From Azotobacter chroococcum (lineage in GTDB: Bacteria; Pseudomonadota; Gammaproteobacteria; Pseudomonadales; Pseudomonadaceae), in contig NZ_SMMU01000003.1 of assembly GCF_004339665.1 (NCBI RefSeq), forward strand, positions 212,425 to 276,424: a stretch of 64,000 bases of DNA. The letters are read 5' to 3'. Made by a program: the position numbers and the translations under genes. Below are positions 19,959 through 31,700 of this stretch, in pieces. A model generated the notes under the pieces. It was not told the origin of the DNA and did not search any database. It saw only the letters and a program-made list of their open reading frames with translations. The first letter of the stretch is position 1; each line of letters begins with the position of its first letter.

Positions 19959-21169
19959 TGAGCAAGTTCATGGAGTGGATCGATGCCCGCTTCCCCGCCA
20001 CCTCGATGTGGGAAGACCATCTGTCCAAATACTACGCACCGAAGAACTTCAACTTCTTCTACTTTTTCGGCTCTCTGGCACTGCTGGTGCTGGTCAACCA
20101 GATCCTCACCGGCATCTGGCTGACCATGAGCTTCACCCCGTCCGCCGAGGAGGCCTTCGCCTCCGTCGAATACATCATGCGTGATGTCGAATACGGCTGG
20201 ATCATTCGCTATCTGCACTCCACCGGCGCTTCGGCATTCTTCGTCGTGGTCTATCTGCACATGTTCCGCGGCCTGCTTTATGGTTCCTACCAGAAGCCGC
20301 GCGAACTGGTGTGGATCTTCGGCATGCTAATCTATCTGTGCCTGATGGCCGAGGCCTTCATGGGCTATCTGCTGCCCTGGGGACAGATGTCCTACTGGGG
20401 TGCCCAGGTAATCATCTCCCTGTTCGGCGCCATCCCGGTAGTCGGCGAGGACCTGACCCAGTGGATCCGTGGTGACTACCTGATCTCCGGCATCACCCTG
20501 AACCGCTTCTTCGCCCTGCATGTCATTGCGCTGCCGATCGTCCTGCTTGGCCTGGTCGTGCTGCACATCCTGGCGCTGCACGAAGTTGGCTCGAACAACC
20601 CGGACGGCATCGAGATCAAGAAGAACAAGGACGCCAACGGCAAGCCGCTGGACGGCATCCCCTTCCATCCCTATTACACCGTAAAAGATATCGTTGGCGT
20701 GGTGGTGTTCCTCTTCGTCTTCTGTGCCGTGGTGTTCTTCTTCCCGGAAATGGGAGGTTATTTCCTCGAGAAGCCGAACTTCGAACAGGCCAATGCCTTC
20801 AAGACCCCCGCGCATATTGCGCCGGTGTGGTATTTCACGCCGTTCTACGCAATCCTGCGGGCTGTGCCGGACAAATTGCTCGGTGTCATCGCCATGGGGG
20901 CGGCTATCGCCGTGCTGTTCGTTCTGCCCTGGCTGGATCGCAGCCCGGTCAAGTCGATGCGTTACAAGGGCTGGCTGAGCAAGCTGTGGCTGCTGGTGTT
21001 CTGCATCGCCTTCCTGACCCTTGGCGTGCTCGGTGTGCTCTCGCCGACTCCCGCTCGCACGCTGTTGTCGCAGGTGTGCACGGCGCTGTACTTCGCGTTC
21101 TTCATCCTGATGCCGTTCTACACCAGGATGGAAAAGACCAAACCGGTTCCGGAAAGGGTGACTGGCTGA
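19958..21169 (+). CDS. petB: Cytochrome b subunit of the bc1 complex
   Basis: This is the membrane core of complex III, carrying the two b hemes and the quinol sites (403 residues). Visible features are WGQMSYWGAQVIISLFGAIPVVGEDL, the heme-ligating histidine pairs (IIRYLHSTGA with VYLHMFRG, and FFALHVIALP with LVVLHILALHEVG), and the Qo-site Pro-Glu-Trp-equivalent region around HIAPVWYFTPFYAILR. Eight or so hydrophobic helices can be traced. It overlaps petA and petC by single bases, so the three genes are coupled. Confidence 0.97.
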   Translation: MSKFMEWIDARFPATSMWEDHLSKYYAPKNFNFFYFFGSLALLVLVNQILTGIWLTMSFTPSAEEAFASVEYIMRDVEYGWIIRYLHSTGASAFFVVVYLHMFRGLLYGSYQKPRELVWIFGMLIYLCLMAEAFMGYLLPWGQMSYWGAQVIISLFGAIPVVGEDLTQWIRGDYLISGITLNRFFALHVIALPIVLLGLVVLHILALHEVGSNNPDGIEIKKNKDANGKPLDGIPFHPYYTVKDIVGVVVFLFVFCAVVFFFPEMGGYFLEKPNFEQANAFKTPAHIAPVWYFTPFYAILRAVPDKLLGVIAMGAAIAVLFVLPWLDRSPVKSMRYKGWLSKLWLLVFCIAFLTLGVLGVLSPTPARTLLSQVCTALYFAFFILMPFYTRMEKTKPVPERVTG

Positions 21170-21948
21170 TGAAAAAGCAATTTGCTGCAATGATTTTCGC
21201 GATTCTGCCGGCTTTTTCATTTGCCGCGGGAGTTGAGCCCGAACTGGACAAAGTCGACATCGATCTGACCGATAAGGCGGCCATGCAGGATGGTTTGCGG
21301 ACCTTCACCAACTACTGCATGGGCTGCCATAGTGCCCAGTTCCAGCGCTACGAGCGGGTAGCCAAGGATCTTGGCATTCCGGAAGAGGTGATGCTGGAAA
21401 ATGTCGTCTTCACTGGCGCCAAGATTGGCGATCACATGAAGATCGGCATGCGTCCCGAGGACGCCAAGGTCTGGTTCGGTGCGGCGCCGCCGGATCTGAC
21501 GCTGGTCGCCCGGGTGCGTGGCAACGACTGGCTGTACAGCTATCTGCGCAGCTTCTATGAGGATCCGTCGCGCCCGTTGGGAGTGAACAACACCATATTC
21601 CCGAATGTGGGCATGCCCAACGTGCTGGCTGGCCTGCAGGGGCGTCAGGTCTTCGGTTGCAAGCAGGTACAGGTGGTTGAGGATGGCAAGAAGCAGTACG
21701 ACCCGCTCACTGGGGCGGAGATCACTCACGAGGCTTGTGAGCAGCTGACCGTCCTGCCGAAGACTGGCACTCTGGATGCGGATCAGTTTGACGAGAAAGT
21801 CAAGAATCTGGTGACCTTCCTGGCTTATTCGGCCAACCCGGTCAAGCTGGAAAGCCAGCGTATCGGTAGCTACGTGCTCCTGTTCCTGGCGGTCTTCTTC
21901 GTGTTCGCCTATCTGCTCAAGCGCGAATACTGGAAAGACGTGCACTGA
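21169..21948 (+). CDS. petC: Cytochrome c1 subunit of the bc1 complex
   Basis: Cytochrome c1 passes electrons from the Rieske protein to soluble cytochromes. I start it at ATG 21169, inside the petB stop, giving 259 residues. The N-terminus MKKQFAAMIFAILPAFSFAAG is a signal peptide. Heme is bound by CMGCH at about residue 45, and the distal Met ligand is probably in the region NTIFPNVGMPNVLAGLQG. A C-terminal membrane anchor follows (IGSYVLLFLAVFFVFAYLLKRE). The open frame extends upstream to 20827 only as a shadow of petB. Confidence 0.96.
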   Translation: MKKQFAAMIFAILPAFSFAAGVEPELDKVDIDLTDKAAMQDGLRTFTNYCMGCHSAQFQRYERVAKDLGIPEEVMLENVVFTGAKIGDHMKIGMRPEDAKVWFGAAPPDLTLVARVRGNDWLYSYLRSFYEDPSRPLGVNNTIFPNVGMPNVLAGLQGRQVFGCKQVQVVEDGKKQYDPLTGAEITHEACEQLTVLPKTGTLDADQFDEKVKNLVTFLAYSANPVKLESQRIGSYVLLFLAVFFVFAYLLKREYWKDVH

Positions 21949-21968
21949 TCCATTGCACTTGTAGTTAT

Positions 21969-22004
21969 AAACACACGCGCCCCTAGGGGCGCGTGTGTTT
22001 TTTT
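21969..22004 (+). terminator. Intrinsic terminator after petABC
   Basis: A perfect 32-base palindrome spans 21969-22000 (left arm ends CGCGCCCCT, right arm begins AGGGGCGCG). It has AAA at its 5' end and runs through TTT into further Ts (to 22004). Because of symmetry it could also fold on the other strand. Confidence 0.92.
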
Positions 22005-22040
22005 ATTCTGGAAATATGACCTGCGAGCGAGGAGTTCGCT

Positions 22041-22664
22041 ATGGGTATGGCCAATCGTTTGATCTGTTACTCCGATCCGGCTGACCACTATTCCCATCGT
22101 GTGAGGATGGTGCTTGCCGAAAAGGGGATTGCTGTGCAGGTCTTCGACATCAATCCGGAGCAGGGCTCGGGCAAGCTTGCCGAGATCAATCCCTATGGCT
22201 CGCTACCCACCCTAATCGATCGTGATCTACTTCTGTACGAGCCGGGGGTGATCATGGAGTACCTTGAGGAGCGTTATCCGCATCCGCCGCTGCTGCCGGT
22301 GTATCCTGTGGCTCGCGCCAACAGCCGTCTGCTGATGCACCGCATCCAGGGCGACTGGTGTGTGCTGGCTGATCGGATCCTCGATCGGTGCAGTGGGGAA
22401 AGTGTTTGCAACCAGTTGCGTAGGGAGCTGCTGAAGAGCTTGCTTGATGTGTCGCCCTTGTTCGCCGAAAAGCCTTATTTCCTCAGTGAGGAGCCAAGTT
22501 TGGTGGACTGCTGCCTCTTGCCGCTGCTCTGGCGGTTGCCGTTGCTGGGTATAGAAATGCCACGCAGTGCGAAGCCGCTGCTCGAATACATGGAGCGCCA
22601 GTTCGCTCGCCAGGCCTTTCAGGCCAGCCTGTCCGCTGTCGAACGCGATATGCGGCCAATATGA
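22041..22664 (+). CDS. sspA: Stringent starvation protein A
   Basis: SspA is a GST-fold protein that binds RNA polymerase and modifies stress and virulence transcription; it is not expected to act as a glutathione transferase. The 207-residue product shows the thioredoxin-like N-terminal domain ([60 protein letters not shown]) and the helical C-terminal domain with [22 protein letters not shown]. The conserved surface motif Pro-His-Pro is present. GGAG lies six bases upstream of ATG 22041. It overlaps or nearly abuts sspB. Confidence 0.95.
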   Translation: MGMANRLICYSDPADHYSHRVRMVLAEKGIAVQVFDINPEQGSGKLAEINPYGSLPTLIDRDLLLYEPGVIMEYLEERYPHPPLLPVYPVARANSRLLMHRIQGDWCVLADRILDRCSGESVCNQLRRELLKSLLDVSPLFAEKPYFLSEEPSLVDCCLLPLLWRLPLLGIEMPRSAKPLLEYMERQFARQAFQASLSAVERDMRPI

Positions 22665-22675
22665 AGGAGGTTGCT

Positions 22676-23083
22676 ATGAACTCCAGTCGTCCCTATCTAC
22701 TCCGCGCGCTCTACGAGTGGATTGTCGACAATGACTGTACGCCCCATCTGCTGGTCAATGCCGAGATGCCAAACGTGCAGGTTCCGGCAGGTTATGTGAA
22801 CGATGGGCAGATCGTTCTCAATGTTTCCCCCAGCGCTGTGCGGAATCTGCACATGGATAATCAGGGGGTGAGCTTCGAAGGTCGCTTCGGTGGTGTTGCC
22901 CATAGTCTGTACATATCTTCCGACGCTGTCATGGCCATTTATGCGCGGGAGAATGGTCAGGGCATGGTCTTCGAGATCGAGCCGCCGGCTGCGGAGGGCA
23001 GTGCCGGTCCGGATGACGATGGCCCTTCGGGTGGCGAGCCGCCGCGGCCGGCCGGGCGGCCCAGCCTGAAGGTGGTCAAATAG
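22676..23083 (+). CDS. sspB: Stringent starvation protein B, ClpXP adaptor
   Basis: SspB tethers ssrA-tagged and other substrates to the ClpX unfoldase. I choose ATG 22676 because AAGGAGG ends five bases upstream; an ATG at 22661 overlapping the sspA stop is less likely. The 135-residue product has the compact N-terminal domain (SSRPYLLRALYEWIVDN, TPHLLVNA, GYVNDGQIVLNVSPSAV, VSFEGRFGGV). A flexible acidic/proline linker follows, and the C-terminus PSLKVVK is the ClpX-binding tail. Confidence 0.95.
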   Translation: MNSSRPYLLRALYEWIVDNDCTPHLLVNAEMPNVQVPAGYVNDGQIVLNVSPSAVRNLHMDNQGVSFEGRFGGVAHSLYISSDAVMAIYARENGQGMVFEIEPPAAEGSAGPDDDGPSGGEPPRPAGRPSLKVVK

Positions 23084-23091
23084 TAGTTCAT

Positions 23092-23118
23092 AAAAAGGCG
23101 ATCCAGGATCGCCTTTTT
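23092..23118. terminator. Bidirectional terminator between sspB and the BON-domain gene
   Basis: AAAAAGGCGAT (23092-23102) pairs with ATCGCCTTTTT (23108-23118) around CCAGG. The A-run and T-run make it work in both directions, which fits the two convergent genes. Confidence 0.88.
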
Positions 23119-23133
23119 ATTCTGTTCATATCT

Positions 23134-24272
<1,139 letters not shown>

Positions 24273-24380
24273 TCAAAGTCGGGTGTCCGCTGTGGCCAGG
24301 AGGTGTCCCTGGCTCAGGGGGAGGTGGGGCTACTGGGTGCCAGGGGCTCTTGCTGGCGCGAGACCGATGCGGTTGCAGGG

Positions 24381-24743
24381 TCAGGCATCAAAGGCGTTTC
24401 GAATCCAATTCAGCTGGCTGGATACGCCCTTGTCAGCGTTGATGGCAATGACGTCGAAGCGGCAGGGGTGCCTGGCCCAGCGTGGCTCTTTCTGCAGGAA
24501 GTAGTGAGCGGTACGGACGAGCTTCATGCGCTTGCGCGCATCGACGCTCTCCAGTGCGCCTCCCCAGGCAAGATGTTGCCGATAGCGTACTTCGACAAAT
24601 ACTACTGTATCGCCGTCGAGCATGACCAGATCGAGCTCGCCACATCGGCAGCGCCAGTTCTGCGCCAAGAGGCGCATCCCCTGCGCTGTGAGATGTCGGT
24701 GGGCGAGGGCCTCGGCATCGCGTCCGCTGCGCTGCCTGTCCAT
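24381..24743 (-). CDS. yraN: YraN/UPF0102 nuclease-fold protein
   Basis: This 120-residue member of UPF0102 has a restriction-endonuclease-like fold. The typical acidic/lysine signature is present: RCRCGELDLVMLDGDTVVFVEVRYR (normally Glu-x-Asp-Leu-Ile followed by Val-Glu-Val-Lys). Here the usual Lys of the VEVK motif is Arg (VEVRYR), as in many members. The biochemical role is unknown. The ATG lies one base after the lpoA stop, so the two are surely co-transcribed; about 120 bases separate it from gmhA. Confidence 0.88.
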   Translation of the reverse strand: MDRQRSGRDAEALAHRHLTAQGMRLLAQNWRCRCGELDLVMLDGDTVVFVEVRYRQHLAWGGALESVDARKRMKLVRTAHYFLQKEPRWARHPCRFDVIAINADKGVSSQLNWIRNAFDA

Positions 24744-24744
24744 G

Positions 24745-26565
24745 TCAGTAGCTGGCCGGCAGGCGCTGTACCTGGCCGTCGCGGAACGCGGCCCAGGGCA
24801 GCTGGCGCTGGATGCGTTGATCGGGGCTCAGACTGAGGCTGCCGGAAAAGCCATCGATGCGGGTTTCGGGCATGGCCTTGAGTTGTGCCAGACGAGGAGC
24901 GAGTCGGTAGGCGTCGACTCCCATGGCGTAGAGGCGTCCCAAGCTGCTGCTGGCTTGTGGCCATTGGCTGCCAATCACTTGCGGGAGGTTGTCGCTCGGG
25001 TTGGTATTGAGCAGCCAGGGGGTCTCGCAGAACTGGATGCCTTCGAGGTCGAGGTAATAGTTCTGCTCCTCCTTCGGGCTGTAGAGATGCGAGGTGGCAT
25101 ACACTGGTACATCGCCAGCATACTGGAAGGCAAGGGTCGGCTTGATCTGTTGGGCCTGCTGCGGAGTGGCTGCGAGAAAAATGAAGTCAATGTCCCGGCG
25201 TCGTGAGGGTTGGGCCGCCACCTCGCCGCCAAGCACGCTCTGCAGGCGCTTGCCACGTGCCTCGCTCTGGCGCAGCTGGAACAGCTCGGCGATCTGCTGG
25301 GCCAGGCGAGCGGGCTGGTCGATGCGCACGACGGCGATCAAACCGCCGCCGGCGGCTTGCCAGTTCTGCTGGAAAGCTTGAAGTACGCGGTCACCCCATT
25401 CGCCGGAGGGCACCATGACGACGCCCCGGCGCATGCCGTCGGCCCAGGCGCGGCGGGCGGCTTCGCGAGCCTCGTCTTCAGCCGCCAGGCCGAACTGGAA
25501 GAGTTGCGGCGGGCTTTCCTGGCCGGCATTGCCATAGTTCAGTGCAAGGGTGGTGATCGGCAGTTGCTCGCGATCGCCGAGCTGCTTGACCAGGGGCTTT
25601 TCCAGGGGGCCGACGACCAGTTGCACGCCGGCGGCCTGGGCCTGGCGATAGAAGTCGTCGAGGGAGGTCAGTCGGCTGCTGTCGTAGACTTCGATGCTGG
25701 GCGGCCGCTGACCGCTTTGCTGTGCCTGGTAGTGGGCTGCCATGAAGCCGTTGCGCAGGGCGCGGGACACCGAGGCGAGCTGCCCTTCCTCCGGAAGCAG
25801 CAGGGCGATCTTGTTCAGGGGCTGGCTGGCCAGTTCCCGCAGCTTGCGCAACGGTGCCGGCAATTGCAGGGCTGCCGGATGTTGCGGGTTTGCCGTACGC
25901 CATTTATCGATGGCTGCCTGTTGCAGCTCCAGGGTGCCAGCGCTTTTCGTCGCGCGTGCCAAGGCCAGCCAGCCGCCCAGTTCGGTGTTCTCCTCTCCGG
26001 GCACGTTCAGAGCGTCCTGCGGCAGAGCCTGGATCAGGCGCCAGATGCTTTCATGATTCTCGCTGGCCGTCGATTCGCTCAGCAGGGGAGCAATGAATAC
26101 CCGCTCGCGGGCGGCGTTCAGGTGCTGGCCGTCCGCCTCCAGGGCGCGGGCGCGAGTCAGTTGGGTGCGGGTCTGCTGCTGGACGGGCAGTTCGCCCAGG
26201 TGCTGCATGCTGGGGTGGTTCAAGGCCTTGAGCGCCGCCTTGGCATTGTTGCGGGCCAAGGCAATCTCTGCGCTGAGGGTGCTGGCAAAGATCTGCTGGG
26301 CGGGTTTGAGGCTATCCAGAGGCGTCTGTTCGAGAATACGCACGGCCTGGGCTAGATCCTTCTGGCGGTAGGCCTGGTCGGCGGCCGTCAGGCGTAGGAG
26401 TGCGGCCTTTTCCGGCCTGCTTTCGCTGGCCTGTTGTAGCAGTTGCTGGACGCTGGTTTGTGTGGGGGTAGGCAGCTCGCCCAGCCTGGATGACGGCGAG
26501 CTGGCACAGGCCGCCAGAAGGCCGGCAAGGAAAAGGGCGGGAAGAGGGCGCAGGCAGGCGATCAT
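24745..26565 (-). CDS. lpoA: LpoA, outer-membrane lipoprotein activator of PBP1a
   Basis: LpoA reaches from the outer membrane through the periplasm to activate the class A penicillin-binding protein PBP1a. From ATG 26565 the product is 606 residues. Residues 1-20 are a lipoprotein signal with lipobox LAAC (Cys20). The N-terminal half is a TPR-like helical domain, and the C-terminal half (from about residue 245, NKIALLLPEEGQLASVSRALRNGF) is a periplasmic-binding-protein-like domain. The longer upstream frame lacks a signal peptide at its start. It is divergent from rsmI. Confidence 0.93.
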   Translation of the reverse strand: MIACLRPLPALFLAGLLAACASSPSSRLGELPTPTQTSVQQLLQQASESRPEKAALLRLTAADQAYRQKDLAQAVRILEQTPLDSLKPAQQIFASTLSAEIALARNNAKAALKALNHPSMQHLGELPVQQQTRTQLTRARALEADGQHLNAARERVFIAPLLSESTASENHESIWRLIQALPQDALNVPGEENTELGGWLALARATKSAGTLELQQAAIDKWRTANPQHPAALQLPAPLRKLRELASQPLNKIALLLPEEGQLASVSRALRNGFMAAHYQAQQSGQRPPSIEVYDSSRLTSLDDFYRQAQAAGVQLVVGPLEKPLVKQLGDREQLPITTLALNYGNAGQESPPQLFQFGLAAEDEAREAARRAWADGMRRGVVMVPSGEWGDRVLQAFQQNWQAAGGGLIAVVRIDQPARLAQQIAELFQLRQSEARGKRLQSVLGGEVAAQPSRRRDIDFIFLAATPQQAQQIKPTLAFQYAGDVPVYATSHLYSPKEEQNYYLDLEGIQFCETPWLLNTNPSDNLPQVIGSQWPQASSSLGRLYAMGVDAYRLAPRLAQLKAMPETRIDGFSGSLSLSPDQRIQRQLPWAAFRDGQVQRLPASY

Positions 26566-26587
26566 TGAGGCGTTCCTGATGCTCAAG

Positions 26588-26654
26588 ACAATTGGAGAAT
26601 TGTACCCAAGCCTTGTCCCGGGTGCGATGTCGTGCTCGGGAAACCGGCTACAAT
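26588..26654. promoter_or_regulatory. Divergent lpoA/rsmI control region with palindrome and two TACAAT boxes
   Basis: ACAATT-ggag-AATTGT is a perfect six-base inverted repeat at 26588-26603. On the minus strand a TACAAT -10-like hexamer (26604-26599) overlaps it and faces lpoA. On the plus strand another TACAAT (26649-26654) lies about 30 bases before rsmI. No good -35 pairs with either, so both assignments are tentative. Confidence 0.35.
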
Positions 26655-26684
26655 GCGCGTTTCGACTGTTTTGGGTGAATTGCC

Positions 26685-27548
26685 GTGAGTACGTCCGCTG
26701 CTCTGAGTCCAATGCCGGGCATGCTTTATGTCGTTGCTACCCCGATTGGCAATCTTGACGACATCACTGCGCGAGCGCTGCGGGTGTTGCGTGAGGTGGC
26801 CGTGATCGCGGCCGAAGATACGCGCCATTCGGCGCGTCTGTTGCAGCATTTTGGCATAACGACACCCTTGGTGGCTTGTCATGAGCACAATGAGCGTGAT
26901 CAAGGTGGACGCTTTCTGGCACGCCTGCAGGGCGGTGAGGATGTAGCACTGATTTCCGATGCCGGTACCCCACTGATTTCCGATCCGGGCTTTCATCTGG
27001 TGCGCCAGGCGCGTGCTGCCGGCATAAGAGTGGTGCCGGTGCCTGGGCCCTGTGCTCTGATTGCCGCCTTGTCCGCTGCGGGTCTGCCTTCTGATCGTTT
27101 CGTCTTCGAAGGCTTTCTGCCGGCCAAGACGGCTGGGCGGCTGGCACGTCTGGAGCAGTTGAAGGAGGAGCCTCGCACGCTGATCTTCTACGAGGCGCCG
27201 CATCGATTGCTGGACTGTCTGGCGGACCTCGAGCGGATCCTGGGGGCTGATCGTTTGGCGGTTATGGCGCGGGAACTGACCAAGGCGTTCGAGACTTTCC
27301 AGGGACTGCCGCTCGGCAAGTTGCGCGCCTGGGTTGCTGCCGATGGCAATCAGCAGCGCGGTGAGTGCGTGTTGCTGGTTGCAGGCTGGCAGGCGCCTGC
27401 CGAAAACTCGGTGCCGGCGGCGGCGCTCCGTGTCCTCGAGCTTCTGCTCAAGGAGATGCCCTTGAAGCGGGCTGCAGCACTGGCGGCCGAAATCACCGGA
27501 GTACGCAAGAATCTGCTCTATCAGGCGGCTTTGGAGCGCCAGGGGTGA
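26685..27548 (+). CDS. rsmI: 16S rRNA (cytidine1402-2'-O)-methyltransferase
   Basis: RsmI 2'-O-methylates C1402 of 16S rRNA in the decoding centre, together with RsmH, which is encoded nearby. The product is 287 residues from GTG 26685; ATG 26712 ([15 protein letters not shown]) is an alternative giving 278. The tetrapyrrole-methylase fold is clear: [54 protein letters not shown] and [27 protein letters not shown]. The RNase P RNA gene follows after 68 bases. Confidence 0.93.
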   Translation: MSTSAALSPMPGMLYVVATPIGNLDDITARALRVLREVAVIAAEDTRHSARLLQHFGITTPLVACHEHNERDQGGRFLARLQGGEDVALISDAGTPLISDPGFHLVRQARAAGIRVVPVPGPCALIAALSAAGLPSDRFVFEGFLPAKTAGRLARLEQLKEEPRTLIFYEAPHRLLDCLADLERILGADRLAVMARELTKAFETFQGLPLGKLRAWVAADGNQQRGECVLLVAGWQAPAENSVPAAALRVLELLLKEMPLKRAAALAAEITGVRKNLLYQAALERQG

Positions 27549-27616
27549 GGTTGGCCTGGCCACTGCATCTGGGAGTGCTTGCGGATGGTCTCCGTGACCA
27601 TTACTCTTGTCGGCGG

Positions 27617-27972
27617 AGAGTCGATCGGACAGTCGCTGTTCCATATTGTTCCCCAATATGGAAGGGAGGAAAGTCCGGGCTCCATAGGGCAGAGTGCCAG
27701 GTAACGCCTGGGAGGCGTGAGCCTACGGAAAGTGCCACAGAAAACAACCGCCTAAGTGCGCAAGCGCCGGTAAGGGTGAAAAGGTGCGGTAAGAGCGCAC
27801 CGCACGGCTGGCAACAGTCCGTGGCTAGGTAAACCCCACTCGGAGCAAGACCAAATAGGGATCCGTTGGCGTGGCCCGCGCTGGATCCGGGTAGGTTGCT
27901 AGAGGCGGCCAGCGATGGTCGTCGTAGAGGAATGACTGTCCTCGACAGAACCCGGCTTATAGATCGACTCTC
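27617..27972 (+). ncRNA. rnpB: RNase P RNA, bacterial type A
   Basis: This catalytic RNA matures tRNA 5' ends. Ends are set by helix P1, GAGTCGATC near 27618 with GATCGACTC ending near 27970. Diagnostic blocks are GAGGAAAGTCCGGGCTCC (from about 27666, the 5' universal core), GGTAAGGGTGAAAAGGTGCG, AGAGCGCACCG, GCAACAG, the AGGTAAACCCC region (tRNA CCA-binding loop context), GAGCAAGACCAAATAGG and GACAGAACCCGGCTTA near the 3' end. The P3 arm is an unusually AT-rich hairpin (TTCCATATT / AATATGGAA). The gene ends in CCCCCTC followed by TTTTTT, which may aid termination. Location between rsmI and mraZ is as in Pseudomonas. Confidence 0.96.
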
Positions 27973-28155
27973 CCCCTCTTTTTTCTTCTCCACCCTTTGC
28001 AAAGCCTTCCCAAGAGTGGCAAAAAGCCCCTTCATCTCATAGTCAGTTTTAAGAGCTGGCTTCAGCTTGTTGATTTTCTTGAACTTGTTCCTCATTAGTT
28101 GCGATTTCCCTCTCTCATATTCAGCTAAATCGCCGTCCCATAAGGATTTTTTCAT
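27973..28155 (-). other. AT-richer stretch with a lysine-rich open frame of unknown status
   Basis: Between rnpB and the mra promoter the base composition turns visibly AT-rich. The minus strand is open from ATG 28155 (MKKSLWDGDLAEYERGKSQL) and gives about 61 hydrophilic, Lys-rich residues (for example FKKINKLKPALKTDYEMKG and ALQRVEKKKEGES). It then reads on through the antisense of rnpB to about 27601. The part outside rnpB looks protein-like and helical, while the part inside rnpB is constrained by the RNA. There is no clear ribosome-binding site and no family I recognise. It may be a remnant of inserted DNA beside rnpB or a chance frame. Confidence 0.3.
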
Positions 28156-28166
28156 TTTGCCCTGCC

Positions 28167-28195
28167 TTGACGGTGGGGTAGGGCATTCCTATAGT
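28167..28195 (+). promoter_or_regulatory. Promoter of the dcw cluster (Pmra)
   Basis: TTGACG (28167-28172), 17-base spacer, TATAGT (28190-28195): five of six match the consensus in both boxes. It lies about 75 bases before the mraZ GTG and directly upstream of the MraZ boxes. Confidence 0.8.
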
Positions 28196-28204
28196 GTGCG
28201 TAGG

Positions 28205-28239
28205 GTGGTACGAAGTGGCATAAAGTGGGTTTTAGTGGG
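28205..28239 (+). promoter_or_regulatory. MraZ operator: four GTGGN boxes at 10-base period
   Basis: GTGGT (28205), GTGGC (28215), GTGGG (28225) and GTGGG (28235) are each separated by five A/T-biased bases. E. coli MraZ is known to bind TGGGN repeats with five-base spacers just downstream of the mra promoter and to repress its own operon. Here there are four in-phase copies starting about ten bases after the -10 box. Confidence 0.8.
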
Positions 28240-28271
28240 CAGGGAAGCTTGCAGTCAGGGGAAGCGCGACC

Positions 28272-28730
28272 GTGTTTCGCGGAGCAAATGCCGTCAGTCT
28301 CGACGCCAAGGGGCGGATCTCGATGCCTGCCCGGTATCGTGACGAGCTTGTTGCGCGCTCTGCAGGTCAGCTCATTGTCACCATCGATGCGATGGATCCC
28401 TGTCTATGCATATATCCCCTGCCAGAGTGGGAACTCATCGAGGCCAAATTGCGCGAGCTTCCCTCGTTACGTGAGGAAAGTCGCCGTTTGCAGCGTCTCC
28501 TGATTGGTAATGCCGTGGATCTTGAGCTGGATGGCAGTGGACGTTTTTTGATCCCGCCACGTCTGCGGGAGCATGCGAATCTGGACAAGCACGCAATGCT
28601 GGTCGGCCAACTGAACAAGTTTCAGCTGTGGAACGAGGCAGCCTGGATCGCGATTGCAGATGCAGATCTGGCGGCTATCAAACAACAACCCGGTGATCTG
28701 CCGGGAGAATTGCGCGACTTGATCCTGTGA
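28272..28730 (+). CDS. mraZ: MraZ, transcriptional regulator of the dcw cluster
   Basis: MraZ is an AbrB-like DNA-binding ring protein that represses the division and cell-wall cluster. The product is 152 residues from GTG 28272 ([24 protein letters not shown]). It contains the two SpoVT/AbrB-like repeats, N-terminal [14 protein letters not shown] and C-terminal [17 protein letters not shown], each with the conserved Asp-x-x-Gly-Arg core. GGGGAAG lies upstream. It is the first gene after the promoter and boxes it presumably binds, and rsmH begins three bases after its stop. Confidence 0.95.
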   Translation: MFRGANAVSLDAKGRISMPARYRDELVARSAGQLIVTIDAMDPCLCIYPLPEWELIEAKLRELPSLREESRRLQRLLIGNAVDLELDGSGRFLIPPRLREHANLDKHAMLVGQLNKFQLWNEAAWIAIADADLAAIKQQPGDLPGELRDLIL

Positions 28731-28732
28731 CT

Positions 28733-29670
28733 ATGAATAGCGGCTTCAGCCATATCACCGTGCTGCTCGAAGAGGCGGTCGATGCCCTGTCCGTCCGCGC
28801 AGACGGCTGCTACCTGGATGGCACCTTCGGGCGGGGCGGGCATAGCCGGCTGATCCTCGGGCGTCTCGGGCCGGATGGCGTCTTGCTGGGGTTCGACAAG
28901 GATCCTCAGGCGATCGCCACCGGGCAGGCACTGGCTGCCGAGGATGGGCGATTTGTCGTTGTGCAGCGCAGTTTCGCCGAACTGGCGGACGAACTGGAAG
29001 TACGCGGGCTGATCGGCAAGGTCGGTGGTGTGCTGTTCGATCTGGGGGTGTCATCGCCGCAGCTGGACGATCCCGAGCGTGGTTTCAGCTTTCTCAACGA
29101 TGGTCCGCTGGACATGCGCATGGACCCGGGGCGTGGCGTGAGCGCAGCCGAATGGCTGGCCAAGGCCTCTGTCGAGGAAATTGCCCGCGTGTTCAAGGAT
29201 TATGGTGAAGAGCGCTTCGCTAGACGCATGGCGCAGGCCGTGGTGCAACGTCGCCAGGAAAGGCCGTTCGAGCGCACTGCCGACCTGGCGCAAGTGCTGG
29301 CAGTCGCCAACCCTGCCTGGGAGAAGGGCAAGAATCCGGCGACTCGTGCTTTCCAGGGCTTGCGTATCCATATCAACAATGAGCTTGGCGATCTTGAGCA
29401 GGGGCTCGAGGCAGCGCTGGAGGCGCTTGAGGTCGGCGGTCGTCTGGTGGTGATCAGCTTCCATTCGCTGGAGGACCGCATCGTCAAGCAGTTCATGCGT
29501 CGCCAGGCCAAGGGCGAGGCGGACAAGCTGCCGCGCGATCTGCCGATTCGTCCGGCTGCCTTCGAGCCGCGCTTCAAGCTGATCGGCAAGCCCCAATACG
29601 CTTCCGAGTCCGAAATCAAGGCCAATCCGCGTGCCCGCAGTGCGGTCATGCGTGTGGCGGAGAAGCTTCG

Positions 29671-29674
<4 letters not shown>
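28733..29674 (+). CDS. rsmH: 16S rRNA (cytosine1402-N4)-methyltransferase
   Basis: RsmH (MraW) N4-methylates C1402 of 16S rRNA, the same nucleotide that RsmI modifies. From ATG 28733 the product is 313 residues; a GTG six bases earlier overlaps the mraZ stop and is a possible alternative. SAM-binding motifs are visible: [45 protein letters not shown], and the C-terminal [15 protein letters not shown]. The stop overlaps ftsL by four bases (ATGA). Confidence 0.96.

Positions 29675-31699
<2,025 letters not shown>

Positions 31700-31700
<1 letters not shown>

Noticed and set aside
20827..21168. Upstream extension of the petC frame
   Set aside because: It runs through petB in another frame; the signal peptide begins at 21169.
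27601..28155. Full 184-codon minus-strand protein across rnpB
   Set aside because: Its C-terminal two thirds is the antisense of a structured RNA gene; only the 61 codons outside rnpB deserve attention.
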